A stretch of DNA of 64,000 nucleotides, taken from positions 3,162,001 through 3,226,000 of the forward strand of contig NZ_JAOYOD010000001.1 in the NCBI RefSeq assembly GCF_025833875.1. Direction: 5' to 3'. A program made the position numbers and the translations under genes. Shown here piece by piece: positions 50,389-60,256 of the stretch; positions within the stretch are counted from its first letter, which is position 1; every line of letters starts with the position of its first letter. The notes below the pieces were generated by a model. That model had not been told where the DNA came from, made no database searches, and was given only the letters and a program-made list of their open reading frames with translations. The stretch comes from Reichenbachiella ulvae (lineage in GTDB: Bacteria; Bacteroidota; Bacteroidia; Cytophagales; Cyclobacteriaceae).

Positions 50389-51060
50389 ATGAGAATCACA
50401 CTCTTCATCCTCCTTTTCTTTAGCACCCTCCAATCAGCATTGGGCCAGGACAGTCTGCAGACGAAAAAGGAAAAAGAATTATTAACAGGTCTTGGAAGTG
50501 GGTTTTATCAAGGTGATTTAGAAACCGGACTTAGCAATGGTCAACTCCTTCTTACTCTTGGCATTAAACTCAATAAAAACAAAAGACTCAACAGCAACAT
50601 CCTCCTAAATTTTGGGATGCTACAGGGCAACCAATTGGATTACAGTTTTGACGATGGCTCGGGCACACCTACTACTCCCAACGAATCCTTCAATACTGAC
50701 TATTTCAGCATCAATTACGAACTACACTTCAACATCATCCATCGGGAACGTTTTCAGGTTTACTTTTCACAAGGGATAGGAATCATGAGATTCACCCCAA
50801 AGGATGAGGAAGGAAATTCCTTGATCGATCAACCTGTTAGCCGACCCATAGGCGAGGATTATCGCAACTTGACTATTATGCTACCTAGTCAAATTGGCCT
50901 TTGCTATTATTTGGCCAACGACTTTGGGATTGGGTTGCAGGCAGGGTATTTCAATACCTTGACCGACTACCTGGACAATCTATCTAGCTGGGGCGAAAAA
51001 ACAGGGAATGACAATGTACTCTTTTATCGCTTGAACCTGAACATCCCTATCCGCTTCTAA
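50389..51060 (+). CDS. Exported beta-barrel-like protein (unknown)
   Basis: 223 aa from the ATG at 50389. The signal peptide LFILLFFSTLQSALGQ is followed by a domain with alternating strands ending in aromatic residues (TGLGSGFYQGDLETG, QVYFSQGIGIMRF, GIGLQAGYFNTLTDYL) and the final Phe of NIPIRF, as in outer-membrane barrels. I do not recognise the family. It is the first of three adjacent genes (50389, 51064, 51741), each with a signal peptide and barrel-like strands, spaced 3 bp or overlapping by 4 bp. They probably form one outer-membrane complex or three related barrels. Confidence 0.75.
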   Translation: MRITLFILLFFSTLQSALGQDSLQTKKEKELLTGLGSGFYQGDLETGLSNGQLLLTLGIKLNKNKRLNSNILLNFGMLQGNQLDYSFDDGSGTPTTPNESFNTDYFSINYELHFNIIHRERFQVYFSQGIGIMRFTPKDEEGNSLIDQPVSRPIGEDYRNLTIMLPSQIGLCYYLANDFGIGLQAGYFNTLTDYLDNLSSWGEKTGNDNVLFYRLNLNIPIRF

Positions 51061-51063
51061 AGT

Positions 51064-51744
51064 ATGAGAAATATCCCAACCTTCATCATATGTGTTTTAT
51101 TGTTTGCCTATCAAGCAAGCGCTCAGGAAAAGATCAACCTTGGCATATTCGCTGGCTCTGTCACAAATAAGTTTGTTGGAGACAGGACCTCAGATGTAGC
51201 AGAGGTTCGCTTTCAATTCGGCAATGCCTATCAATATGGAATCATGGTTGATTATGGACTCAAGTCTGACGTCTATTTAGCCTTCACTCCGTCATTCAAA
51301 CTATCCAAAGGAAACCTGCAAGAAATCAACCCTGATTACGTCCTAAATAGCGACCAAAGCTTCATCACTACCAAAAACATCTCCTTGCACTACCTGTCAC
51401 TGCCTCTGGAGTTGAAACTAATCAGCGACAATCAACATTGGCAGTTTTTCACAGGCCTGATCTATAATCAACTATTAAGCGCCAAAGGGAAAAATACAAG
51501 AACAAACGAGACCAGTGACCTTTCACAAGCCATCAAAAACTACAATTTCTCTGCCATGGTTGGGTTGGGATACAGGCTGCATATTTTCAAGCAATTAATC
51601 ACGCTGGATCTGCGCTATACACAAGGGCTCATCAATATTTCAGAGGGAGAGCAGCAAAACACTCAGAACCTGCCAAGACTAAAAACCACATCTGTTGAAT
51701 CTAGACTCACCTGGGTGCTACCTATAGGCAAAAAAGACAAATGA
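51064..51744 (+). CDS. Exported outer-membrane beta-barrel protein (PorT-like)
   Basis: 226 aa with a signal peptide (IPTFIICVLLFAYQASAQ) and a barrel domain of about eight to ten strands (INLGIFAGSVTNKFVG, YQYGIMVDYGLKSDVYLAF, ISLHYLSLPLELKLISD, AMVGLGYRLHIFKQLITLDL, VESRLTWVLPIGKK). The 'LHYLSLPLELK' strand is a hallmark of the outer-membrane beta-barrel (PorT-type) family of Bacteroidota. Function unknown. It starts 3 bp after the previous gene and overlaps the next by 4 bp. Confidence 0.8.
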   Translation: MRNIPTFIICVLLFAYQASAQEKINLGIFAGSVTNKFVGDRTSDVAEVRFQFGNAYQYGIMVDYGLKSDVYLAFTPSFKLSKGNLQEINPDYVLNSDQSFITTKNISLHYLSLPLELKLISDNQHWQFFTGLIYNQLLSAKGKNTRTNETSDLSQAIKNYNFSAMVGLGYRLHIFKQLITLDLRYTQGLINISEGEQQNTQNLPRLKTTSVESRLTWVLPIGKKDK

Positions 51745-52671
51745 AAAAGCTCAGTTTCCTCATATCACCCCTTCTGTTCACTGCCTTTTTCATTCAGGCC
51801 CAGCAACTACCTAAAGTACCAGAACTGAATGGACATGTATTCAATAGCATTGAAGCCATGCGTTCACCATTTATTCGCACGCAGTTTGGGCTAAATATGT
51901 CCATGGCTAACACCTCGGTTTTTAATTCCCAATCTGTAGAAGTGGGTGATACTACCTTATTCAGTCTGCGAAATGAATTACTATATGTGGGTTTAAGTCT
52001 AAGGTATTCTCAAAGGGTAAAAGATTGGGCGAATTTCTTTATGCGGCTGAACTATTCGGCAAGATTAGGGACTGGCGCTCAAAGCATTCTAACACAAGGA
52101 ATTAGTTCTATTACCAGCACCGAGACTGGCGTAAAATTCAAACTATCTAGTGGTAAGAAGCACCAGTTGGCCATGTACTATTCTCTCACCAATACCCAGG
52201 CCAGCATAGTTGATGTTACCGCCTATGTCAATGATCTGATCGATGGAGCAGATGACCCAAGCGTAACTCAAAAAATCCCTTCTCTGATAAGTGGTGGCGG
52301 CTTGACCTTCTCCTACGCTCCCTCCCATTGGTTGGGAATCAATACAGATATGAAAATGGCCTATGGAGAAACTCTCAAAAGAGGGGAAAGTAAATGGCAA
52401 TATTTTTATGCTCTCAATATGGATTTCTATTTCGAAGAGCTCATTGGGTTTCCAATATCCCTGGTGATAGGAGGCAGCACCAACACCCAGGTCAACACCT
52501 TTTCAATCCATGGAGAACAACACCTCCAATGCCTATTTCAAACTAGCCTATTCTGGATCAGGTTCCTTCTTGATTGCACTTACAGCCTATACCGGTAGCA
52601 CCCCGATAGAAAAGAGCGACAAACATGTAGGAGCACAAGGGGCTAACTTCAGTACCATACTGTATTTCTAA
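51741..52671 (+). pseudogene. Exported beta-barrel protein, frameshifted near the 3' end
   Basis: A signal peptide (KLSFLISPLLFTAFFIQAQ) is followed by a barrel-like domain up to about residue 253, in frame from 51741. At a TTTT run (52500-52503) the frame switches: with three T instead of four the protein continues TFQSMENNTSNAYFKLAY through SGSGSFLIALTAYTGSTPI to NFSTILYF and a stop at 52669-52671. As read, it ends earlier with an unrelated tail at 52598. The restored C-terminus ends in Phe, as outer-membrane proteins do. Either a recent mutation or a sequencing indel explains it. Third gene of the exported cluster. Confidence 0.8.
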
Positions 52672-52673
52672 GA

Positions 52674-53294
52674 CTAAAGCTTTTTAAAGCTCCCGAAGGT
52701 AAAATTCTGAACGGTATCGAAAGGAGTAGGATGATCCACATTCATGGTTTTGATGACCTCAAATTGATCTTTCAACAATTCCTGCATTGACAGAGCGGAG
52801 TATTGCTTTATTTCAATCCCGCTGCATTTTTTCGGTCCATTCTCTGAAAAGGTTCCCAGAATCAGATAAGCACCACTAGACAATCCCTTACTGAGCGACT
52901 TTAAATAATGGTCAATGTCATTTTTCTGAGTCAGGAAATGGAAAGCCGCTCGATCGTGCCAGAGATCGTAGCTCTGATCCGGCGTAAAACTTGAAGCGTC
53001 CGCCACAATCCATTGAACTTGATCCGCTCGATCCCCCAACCTCTGTTTGGCCCGATCGATAGCAGCCTTGGAAATATCAAGTACGGTAAGATCCAAATAC
53101 CCATTGTCGAGCAAATGATCTACTAAAAAACCATCTCCTCCACCTACATCAATGATTTTGGCATCTTTGGGAAGTTGGCACGCTGCGATTAACTCTAGGG
53201 AAGTTTGGGGAATAGGCTGGTACCAACTGACTTCATTTAGACTTTTGGTATGGTAAATATCCTCCCAGTGTTTTTTTCGTTCTTGCTCTTCCAT
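52674..53294 (-). CDS. Class I SAM-dependent methyltransferase
   Basis: 206 aa with the Rossmann motifs IIDVGGGDGFLVDHLLDNGY (motif I), LTVLDISKAAIDRAKQRLG (motif II), WIVADASSFTP (motif III) and YLILGTFSENGPKKCSG. The N-terminal HWEDIYHTKSLNEVSWYQP is the start seen in the Bacteroidota family of thiopurine/methylase-like small-molecule methyltransferases. The substrate is unknown. It is convergent with the beta-barrel gene (2-bp gap between the stops) and lies after the metalloprotease terminator. Confidence 0.9.
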   Translation of the reverse strand: MEEQERKKHWEDIYHTKSLNEVSWYQPIPQTSLELIAACQLPKDAKIIDVGGGDGFLVDHLLDNGYLDLTVLDISKAAIDRAKQRLGDRADQVQWIVADASSFTPDQSYDLWHDRAAFHFLTQKNDIDHYLKSLSKGLSSGAYLILGTFSENGPKKCSGIEIKQYSALSMQELLKDQFEVIKTMNVDHPTPFDTVQNFTFGSFKKL

Positions 53295-53310
53295 TGTTTG
53301 CTGCTTAAAA

Positions 53311-53351
53311 CAAAAACCTATACCGGAAGCGTACTTCCAAACATAGGTTTT
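53311..53351 (-). terminator. Terminator of the metalloprotease gene
   Basis: On the minus strand AAAACCTAT and ATAGGTTTT (53313-53321 with 53343-53351) form a 9-bp stem with an inner GGAAG/CTTCC pair, followed by TTTGTTTT. It lies 20 bp after the protease stop. Confidence 0.8.
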
Positions 53352-53371
53352 ATAAGTATGTGTAATTGTTC

Positions 53372-55906
53372 TTACGCTTTTTCCAAAGCTTGGTTGATCA
53401 AGTAGACCAAATACTGTCTATGAGCCTGTGTAGCTGTATTCCCAGAACTCGTGCTCGCCATTTTCTTGATACTTTTTAGATTGTAAAGAGCCATGGCTTT
53501 AGCTGTAGATATATGACTGCTTTTTTCATCCATAATATCAATCAATCGCTGGGTGTATTCCACTTGTAGATTCCTTCTATTGACGTTGACACTGGTATAT
53601 CGGTCTGCTGCAAACATCATGTTATTCAAATCCTTCATATAGCTCGACAAGCTGTATTCATTGCCATAAACATAGGAATCACTCAATCTCTGCAAGGTGT
53701 TTTGATGCATCAGTTGATCTAACACTCCTTTCTGAATCTTAAGGATTCTTTCCTGAATTTTCGGATCCTCAGTTCCTCCATAAAAATTGAAACCTCTTCG
53801 TTGATCAGCCAGATAGTTGTACAGTTCGGCAGGAGCTGAAAATGCTTCTGGAGAGAAAGTAAACTTGCCTAAAGCGTCCATAGCACGTTTCTGATCTTGC
53901 AATGACACAGGCGTATAGGGCTTAGTAGCTCCCTCCTGCCCTACCATGGCACGGTCTATATATACACCCCCTACATATCTAGACAATACCCTGGAGGCAA
54001 TATCTTGAGACCTCAACAAAATCCCATAATTCATTTTCAACTCTTCGTAAGACTCTCCCTCCTCGCTGAATTTATCCTTAAGCGTTTTCATCGTAGCATC
54101 GATGATTTCGAAGCGATCGACCGAATAGGCTATAGCATCTCCCGACATATCATCAATCATCACGCGAGGATCTATACCGACACCTGGCGAGCGCATGTCA
54201 TCTGCATCATTCCCGAAAATCAAATCTGGCTCAGTGGATCTAGCCAATATCTTTTCGAGGTTCTCCTCACTCCCATCGCTATAATAGCCATAGGTAATCG
54301 CCCAAATATCGTATGGGCCAACAGTTGTAGAATAGTACTGTCCTTGCTTCGCGCGATCTTTGGTTAGGTTGATGGCTGTATAGTCCATCACTGACCCAGT
54401 CAGGCATTGGCCTTCGATCAATTCTTTGTTTGCCAATTCAGCAGGAGAAAATCTCTGACTGGCTTTCATATTGTGATTGAGACCCAGCGTATGCCCTACT
54501 TCGTGCATAACCAGCTCCTTCATCGCCTCTCTTTTCAAGCCTTCCATTTCCATACCAGAGGCTCCAACTGCTTTCAAACTCGCTAACCCAAGTAAGGTAT
54601 TACTCTGGAAATGATGTCCTGCACTACAAATCATAAAATTGTCAGCAGCAGTTTCTTCAAATAGTTTAGCGTACTTCACACGATTGGTATGGTACACAAA
54701 CTCCAGCATGATGTCGGCTCCCAGAATCTGTCCTGTTTTTGGATTGACAAAACTAGGACCATATCCACCAAATGGCGGATTGGGTGAAGAAGTCCATCTC
54801 AATACGTTGTAATTCAAATCACCGGCATCCCACTCTGCATCGTCAGGCTGCGTCTTCACAACTACTGCATTTTTAAATCCTGCCGCTTCAAAGGCCTTAT
54901 TCCACTCCAGAACAGCTTCTTCAATAGTAGCTCTAAACTCCATAGGGGTCGTATTTTCCATCCACCAGGTGATCGGCTCTACCGGCTCAGAAACCGCTGC
55001 CTCAGGATCTTTCTTTTTCAAGTCCCAACGGTGAATCATGTCTCTGTAGGCAATCGGATCTGTAGTGGTCATGTCTTCAACATAGGTCAGAAAGTAACCC
55101 ACTCTGGGATCATCAAATCTTGGCTGATAATCATTGTCAGGAATTTTGATCAAAGAATGCTGAACCAGAATACTGATGTTACGCGCATCGGCCAAAGCAT
55201 TAGATTCAATGTTGTTAATCTTACTATTCTCAAAAACATATTCAACAACCAAATCCGTATTATCACTGTAGTTCTTAATACTCTTGATTTTAGATTTATC
55301 CTTACTTAGTGACCCTAGTTTGAATGCCTTGGGCTGCTCTCTGAATTGAGTAAAATCTACAATCCCCAAAATCTCTTTAAGAAACAAATCATCTCCTGCA
55401 ATCATGTAGCCACCTTCTTCTTCACTTCCTCCCAGGATTTTACCAGAAAACAGCACACTGTGACTCACATTCGCTTCTTGGGAGCGACTCAATTCATTTT
55501 CAGGATCGAAATAAAACGACGTGTTCTGCGAAATGATCTCAATCTTATCAAAATGCTTTTCAATTTTGATGATCTGAGATCCTCTGAACTGTCCTCTAAA
55601 AGCAGAAACTGAAACCGCTCCATTCTCTATATAATACCAGTGAATGAATTCCTGACCAATCTGATCCATAGCAAAAAACACCTTCGTATCCCCAGAAGTC
55701 GAGTCCTGATAGATATCAAACAAGCCCTCATACTTTTGATGCTTCTTGATCAGTTCGCTGATCTTTTTCTTTTCTTCTTTTTTATCTTTTTGTTCGGTAT
55801 CACCTTTTTTGTTTTTCTTTTTTCTCTGGGCCAAAACATCCTGATTGGCGAGTCCCATCGAACAAATAAGAACGGCTACAAAGAGCCAGTGGAATGGTTT
55901 CTTCAT
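53372..55906 (-). CDS. Secreted zinc-dependent metalloprotease (DUF5117/DUF5118 type)
   Basis: 844 aa with a signal peptide (cleavage near VLAQRK), a Lys-rich stretch (about 28-60), DUF5118 and DUF5117 regions, and the metzincin-like zinc site MHEVGHTLGLNHN near residue 467, followed by the Met-turn segment VMDYTAIN. The third His and Asn complete the HExxHxxGxxH signature. Such large exported metallopeptidases are typical of Bacteroidota and are thought to degrade proteins in the periplasm or outside. It is monocistronic, with a terminator behind it and about 190 bp of AT-rich DNA in front. Confidence 0.93.
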   Translation of the reverse strand: MKKPFHWLFVAVLICSMGLANQDVLAQRKKKNKKGDTEQKDKKEEKKKISELIKKHQKYEGLFDIYQDSTSGDTKVFFAMDQIGQEFIHWYYIENGAVSVSAFRGQFRGSQIIKIEKHFDKIEIISQNTSFYFDPENELSRSQEANVSHSVLFSGKILGGSEEEGGYMIAGDDLFLKEILGIVDFTQFREQPKAFKLGSLSKDKSKIKSIKNYSDNTDLVVEYVFENSKINNIESNALADARNISILVQHSLIKIPDNDYQPRFDDPRVGYFLTYVEDMTTTDPIAYRDMIHRWDLKKKDPEAAVSEPVEPITWWMENTTPMEFRATIEEAVLEWNKAFEAAGFKNAVVVKTQPDDAEWDAGDLNYNVLRWTSSPNPPFGGYGPSFVNPKTGQILGADIMLEFVYHTNRVKYAKLFEETAADNFMICSAGHHFQSNTLLGLASLKAVGASGMEMEGLKREAMKELVMHEVGHTLGLNHNMKASQRFSPAELANKELIEGQCLTGSVMDYTAINLTKDRAKQGQYYSTTVGPYDIWAITYGYYSDGSEENLEKILARSTEPDLIFGNDADDMRSPGVGIDPRVMIDDMSGDAIAYSVDRFEIIDATMKTLKDKFSEEGESYEELKMNYGILLRSQDIASRVLSRYVGGVYIDRAMVGQEGATKPYTPVSLQDQKRAMDALGKFTFSPEAFSAPAELYNYLADQRRGFNFYGGTEDPKIQERILKIQKGVLDQLMHQNTLQRLSDSYVYGNEYSLSSYMKDLNNMMFAADRYTSVNVNRRNLQVEYTQRLIDIMDEKSSHISTAKAMALYNLKSIKKMASTSSGNTATQAHRQYLVYLINQALEKA

Positions 55907-56097
55907 TTTGAGATATTGAAAGTAAATTGTTTAATTATCTAGTATCAAAATACATCCATGAGTCGAATTATGTTATTGTTTTTTGCCCAAGTGTCAATAT
56001 CAGTGATGAGTGGCAATTATTCCTGACATTGTACCGCGATACCTCAGTATATTGATGCTATCGCATTATTTTTACAGCACAATCAAAGTTCCTGATT

Positions 56098-58035
56098 TTG
56101 AACAACAAGAAATACTGTCCGTCACTTACGGCCTATCAAAGAAGAGCCTCAATTGAAGTCAATATTGGTGAAACGCCTTTAGGCGGAAACCAACCGATCA
56201 GAGTCCAATCCATGACTACCGTAGACACTATGGATACGAAAGGTTCTGTAGAACAAACCATCCGAATGGTTGAGTCAGGCTGTGAGTATGTACGCATCAC
56301 TGCCCCCAGTATCAAAGAGGCGCAGAACTTGCAAAACATCAAAGATGAACTGAGAGCACAAGGAGTCAACGTACCTTTGGTGGCAGATATACATTTCACA
56401 CCTAACGCGGCAGAGTTAGCTGCAGGCATAGTAGAGAAGGTTCGAATCAACCCAGGCAACTACGCGGATAAAAAGAAATTTGAAGAAATAGAATATACCG
56501 ACGAGTCCTATCAGGCGGAACTTCAGCGCATCAGAGAAAAGTTTGTCCCTCTCGTGAAGCTTTGTCAGAAGAATGGAACCGCCATGCGCATCGGGACCAA
56601 CCATGGTTCGCTATCGGATAGAATCATGAGCCGCTTTGGTGATACACCTCTGGGCATGGTCGAATCTGCCCTGGAGTTTCTGCGCATCTGTAACGAGATG
56701 GACTACCACGATATCGTGCTATCGATGAAGGCCAGCAATACCCGTGTGATGGTTCAGGCTTACCGCCTGCTGGTCCATAAGTTGGAGGAAGAAGGACTCA
56801 AACCTTACCCTCTTCACCTCGGGGTAACTGAAGCAGGAGATGGTGAAGATGGACGAATCAAATCAGCTGTTGGTATTGGAGCCTTACTAGAAGATGGATT
56901 AGGTGACACGGTTAGAGTTTCTCTGACCGAAGAACCAGAGTTCGAGGCGCCAGTAGCGGCCTCTTTGATCAAAAGATACGCCACTCGATCTGGCCATAAA
57001 GAAATTGCAGCTTTATCAGAATCGCCAGTAGACCCATTCAATTACGAAAGAAGAAAAACTGCTGAAGTATTGAACTTTGGGAACGAAAATGTGCCAAGAG
57101 TAATTGCCAATTTCAGTGAATTCAAACATGTAGAGATGGCTGATCTCAAGGCGATTGGTCATTACTATTTGCCAGAGTTGGACAAGTGGAAAATGGGAGA
57201 CACAGGTGCCGATTATGTCTACAGCGGCAGTCACCCTATCAGCTTCATGCTTCCAAATGGACTCAAAGAAATTCTGGATTATACCAGTTGGATGGAATTG
57301 GAAGATCAATCCAACAAGTTTCCATTTGTCACTTTAGAAGAATGGCAACAATTGAGCGATGATCAATTGGCATTTGTATCCATAGATGCGGCAGATCTGT
57401 CAGCAGTCGAAAGTCTGAAAGGTAAGCAAAACGCCATCCTAATGCTGAGCTCTGGCAACTCGCACACCATGGCAGAGATGAGACGATTCATTTTCGAATT
57501 AATCATCCAACAGATAGATCTTCCAGTCGTACTCAACAGTCGAATTATCGAGAGCGACCAAAGCGAATTTCAATTGGCCGCTGCTACAGATGTGGGAGCC
57601 CTGTTGATCGATGGATTGGGAGATGGCGTGATGCTGAGCGGTCATGGTGACAAGAAAATCGAAAACAACACGGCCTTTGGTATACTACAAGCTGCTCGCA
57701 CGCGCATGACCAAGACCGAATACATTTCCTGCCCCTCTTGCGGCAGAACGCTGTTCGACCTACAAGAAACCACAGCTATGATTCGAAAAAGGACGGATCA
57801 CCTGAAAGGCGTCAAGATCGGCATCATGGGATGTATCGTCAATGGCCCTGGAGAAATGGCCGACGCTGACTATGGCTATGTAGGTTCCGGAAAAGGAAAA
57901 ATCACGCTTTATAAAGGGCAAACCGTAGTAAAAAGAGCCGTCCCATCTGAGCATGCGGTGGACGAACTGATTGAAATAATCAAAGAAGACAACAACTGGG
58001 TAGAACCCGAAACGATAAAAGCCGAAGTGTCATGA
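56098..58035 (+). CDS. ispG: 4-hydroxy-3-methylbut-2-enyl diphosphate synthase (long form)
   Basis: 645 aa. The N-terminal TIM barrel (RVQSMTTVDTMDTKGSVEQT, PLVADIHFTPNAAELAAGIV, RIGTNHGSLSDRI) is followed by an insert domain of about 270 residues (about 280-540) and the C-terminal [4Fe-4S] domain. The latter has Cys in CPSCGRT (about 545-548) and in MGCIVNGPGEM (about 579). It converts MEcPP to HMBPP in the MEP isoprenoid pathway. The long form with insert is the one of plants, Chlamydia and Bacteroidota. The start is TTG at 56098; no ATG fits. It overlaps the next small gene by 4 bp (ATGA). Confidence 0.95.
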   Translation: MNNKKYCPSLTAYQRRASIEVNIGETPLGGNQPIRVQSMTTVDTMDTKGSVEQTIRMVESGCEYVRITAPSIKEAQNLQNIKDELRAQGVNVPLVADIHFTPNAAELAAGIVEKVRINPGNYADKKKFEEIEYTDESYQAELQRIREKFVPLVKLCQKNGTAMRIGTNHGSLSDRIMSRFGDTPLGMVESALEFLRICNEMDYHDIVLSMKASNTRVMVQAYRLLVHKLEEEGLKPYPLHLGVTEAGDGEDGRIKSAVGIGALLEDGLGDTVRVSLTEEPEFEAPVAASLIKRYATRSGHKEIAALSESPVDPFNYERRKTAEVLNFGNENVPRVIANFSEFKHVEMADLKAIGHYYLPELDKWKMGDTGADYVYSGSHPISFMLPNGLKEILDYTSWMELEDQSNKFPFVTLEEWQQLSDDQLAFVSIDAADLSAVESLKGKQNAILMLSSGNSHTMAEMRRFIFELIIQQIDLPVVLNSRIIESDQSEFQLAAATDVGALLIDGLGDGVMLSGHGDKKIENNTAFGILQAARTRMTKTEYISCPSCGRTLFDLQETTAMIRKRTDHLKGVKIGIMGCIVNGPGEMADADYGYVGSGKGKITLYKGQTVVKRAVPSEHAVDELIEIIKEDNNWVEPETIKAEVS

Positions 58036-58229
58036 GTGAGGAACAAGAAAAAAGCAAAGGAGGATTGAAAGAGTTCTTTTCTATTGGAGAGGTTTTTACC
58101 TACTTCTTCAAAAAGAAGGACCACTACAACAGCTTCAACCTGAAAGCGATGCACTTCATCAATAAGTTTTCGATTGTGGTATTTTTATTGGGATTGATAT
58201 TCTTTCTGTCAAAGAAGTTTTTGTTCTGA
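58032..58229 (+). CDS. DUF6728-like small membrane protein
   Basis: 65 aa with a charged N-terminus (EEQEKSKGGLKEFFSIGEVF, FKKKDHYNSFNLKAMHF) and one C-terminal membrane helix (FSIVVFLLGLIFFLS). The layout is that of the small Bacteroidota membrane proteins annotated DUF6728, found after ispG. Function unknown. The start lies inside the ispG stop (ATGA overlap), so it is translated by coupling. Confidence 0.75.
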   Translation: MSEEQEKSKGGLKEFFSIGEVFTYFFKKKDHYNSFNLKAMHFINKFSIVVFLLGLIFFLSKKFLF

Positions 58230-58263
58230 TCCAATCAAAACAAAAACTTCCTTCAGGTATTAC

Positions 58264-59253
58264 TTACCAGTTATGATGAACATATCCTTTGATCTGCTCC
58301 TGATAGATTTGATCTACAGCTGCTAGTTGCTCTGCAGTCAGGGCAGGTAGTTCTCCAACACCTAAATTAGATTCTAGCTGTTCCGGTTTAGAAGCTCCCG
58401 GGATCACCGTACTCACTTCAGGTCTTCTCAGAATCCATTTGATTGCAGTCTGAGCCAGGCTTTGATCTCCAAAGATTGCCTTCAACTCTTCCACAGCATC
58501 CAGACCTTTTTCATATGGGATACCTGCAAAGGTCTCTCCTTTGTCGAATACCGCTCCGTCTCTATTGAAGTTCCTGTGATCCTCCTTATCAAAAGTACTC
58601 TGCTTGCTGAATTTACCGGTTAGCAGACCACTAGCTAAAGGCACACGCACGATGATCCCTACGTCCTTCTTCACGGCTTTTTGGAAGAACTCCTCCTGCG
58701 GTCTCTGGCGAAACATATTGTAAATGATTTGCACAGTGGTGACATTATCAAACTCGATGGCCTTCATAGCTTCCTCGATTTTTTCGACACTTACCCCCAG
58801 GTTCAAAATTTTTCCTTCCTGCTTCAATTTTTCGAACTCTTCGAAAATTTCTGATCTATAAAACACCTGAGTAGGCGGGCAGTGTAGCTGTATCAAATCG
58901 ATGCAATCCAACTGCAGCCTTTTCAATGAATCCTCCACATAGCCTCGTAGCGCTGCTGGAGTATATCCTTCATTGACATGTGGGCTGATCTGCCTGCCAC
59001 ATTTGGTAGCCACAAAAATTCGCTTACCTGCACTTTTGATGGCTTTCCCTACGGCTTTTTCACTTTCCCCATCCTCATAGACATCTGCAGTATCGATAAA
59101 GTTTACCCCTCTATCTATGGCTTCCGCTAGTATATTCTGAGCCAACTGATGATCAAATCCTGATCCCCATTTACCTCCTACTTGCCAGGTACCTAATGCT
59201 ACGTCAGTTATCTCAAATCCAGTTTTACCTAATCTTCTTTTGTTCATAATCAT
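58264..59253 (-). CDS. Aldo/keto reductase
   Basis: A 329-aa TIM-barrel oxidoreductase using NADPH. The catalytic tetrad is visible: Asp in NFIDTADVYEDGESE, the Tyr in VYED, Lys in ATKCGRQI, and His in LIQLHCPP. The NADPH-binding C-terminal part is VSTVIPGASKPEQLESNLG. The type resembles general stress/YhdN-like reductases of aldehydes and quinones; the substrate cannot be told. It is convergent with the small membrane gene and divergent from VF530 at 59342. Confidence 0.93.
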   Translation of the reverse strand: MIMNKRRLGKTGFEITDVALGTWQVGGKWGSGFDHQLAQNILAEAIDRGVNFIDTADVYEDGESEKAVGKAIKSAGKRIFVATKCGRQISPHVNEGYTPAALRGYVEDSLKRLQLDCIDLIQLHCPPTQVFYRSEIFEEFEKLKQEGKILNLGVSVEKIEEAMKAIEFDNVTTVQIIYNMFRQRPQEEFFQKAVKKDVGIIVRVPLASGLLTGKFSKQSTFDKEDHRNFNRDGAVFDKGETFAGIPYEKGLDAVEELKAIFGDQSLAQTAIKWILRRPEVSTVIPGASKPEQLESNLGVGELPALTAEQLAAVDQIYQEQIKGYVHHNW

Positions 59254-59341
59254 ATTTAGTCTAATCGTTTTGGGAAGTGCAATTTAGCCCATTCAATGAA
59301 TCCAAACACAAGGTAAATCCTGCATTTTTGTTCGTTGGATC

Positions 59342-59656
59342 GTGCAAAACGAAAATCCTAAACCGAAAGGCCCTAACTTGCAAAAGATGGAGAAGCAACA
59401 AAAGGAAACACAGGCAAACAACCCTCTTCATGGAGTGAAGTTAGTAGATATATTGGAGCATCTGGTAGCGGTGTACGACTGGAGCGAGCTAGGTCATCGC
59501 ATCAATATTCGCTGCTTCAAATACAATCCTAACATCAAATCAAGTCTGGCCTTTCTGAGAAAAACCCCCTGGGCCAGAGAAAAAGTAGAGCAGCTCTACC
59601 TCAAGTCTCTGAAGAAAAAAGCACCATCCATCAAAAACAGATTAAAAAAAAGATAA
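59342..59656 (+). CDS. VF530-family DNA-binding protein (DUF2132)
   Basis: 104 aa. The core [20 protein letters not shown], then [20 protein letters not shown] and [20 protein letters not shown], is the VF530 domain, a small helical fold with a known structure and proposed DNA binding. A Lys-rich N-terminus precedes it and a basic tail ([14 protein letters not shown]) follows, both suited to DNA contact. The start is GTG at 59342; a later ATG (MEKQQKETQ) is possible. It is monocistronic. Confidence 0.88.
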   Translation: MQNENPKPKGPNLQKMEKQQKETQANNPLHGVKLVDILEHLVAVYDWSELGHRINIRCFKYNPNIKSSLAFLRKTPWAREKVEQLYLKSLKKKAPSIKNRLKKR

Positions 59657-59770
59657 TCATCTTCATTCGACCCAAAGAAAAACCTGATTCATCTCACCTT
59701 TTACAGGTTTCAGTCTTTCCATTTTGGCATTTGAACAAATAGCGATTAAATAGCAAACAAATCAATTGCT

Positions 59771-60223
59771 ATGTTACCTCATACCATTTTCGCATTCATA
59801 CACTTTGTAGCTGCTTTCGGGATTATGATTGGTCTCGTATACGAACGCGTTACATTAAGTCAGACCCTTTCCATCCAGGATGCCAAAAGAATCCAGAAGG
59901 CAGATTTGATCTATGGATTATCAGCCTTAGCCGTGCTGATTGCAGGCTTTATTCGAATTTACTTCTACGAAAAAGGAAGTGAATTCTACCTTGCAAGCCC
60001 ATTCTTTTACGTCAAAATGGGCGCTTTCACTGTGGTGGGAGTCTTATCCATTTACCCAACCGTTCGCTTCCTGAAATGGAACAAACAAATCAAAAATGGA
60101 GAAGAACCGATCATCACTGCACAGCAGTTTTCGACCATTAAGCTGTTGCTTAATTTAGAAATCGTGGGCGTATTAATTATGCTATTTGCAGCCTCTGCCA
60201 TGGCTCGTGGCATTGGGATGTAA
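59771..60223 (+). CDS. DUF2214 family membrane protein
   Basis: A 150-aa protein with four membrane helices (about 5-24, 47-66, 80-101 and 127-146) and the family motifs HFVAAFGIMIGLVYE, ADLIYGLSALAVLIAGFIRI, YEKGSEFYLASPFFYVKMGA. The DUF2214 family is of unknown function. The two conserved His and Glu on the inner helices might bind a cofactor, but this is not established. It stands alone, ending convergently with the MBL gene at 60257. Confidence 0.88.
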   Translation: MLPHTIFAFIHFVAAFGIMIGLVYERVTLSQTLSIQDAKRIQKADLIYGLSALAVLIAGFIRIYFYEKGSEFYLASPFFYVKMGAFTVVGVLSIYPTVRFLKWNKQIKNGEEPIITAQQFSTIKLLLNLEIVGVLIMLFAASAMARGIGM

Positions 60224-60256
60224 GACAGGAAACTGAAGGATAAGCAAACCAAAGGA

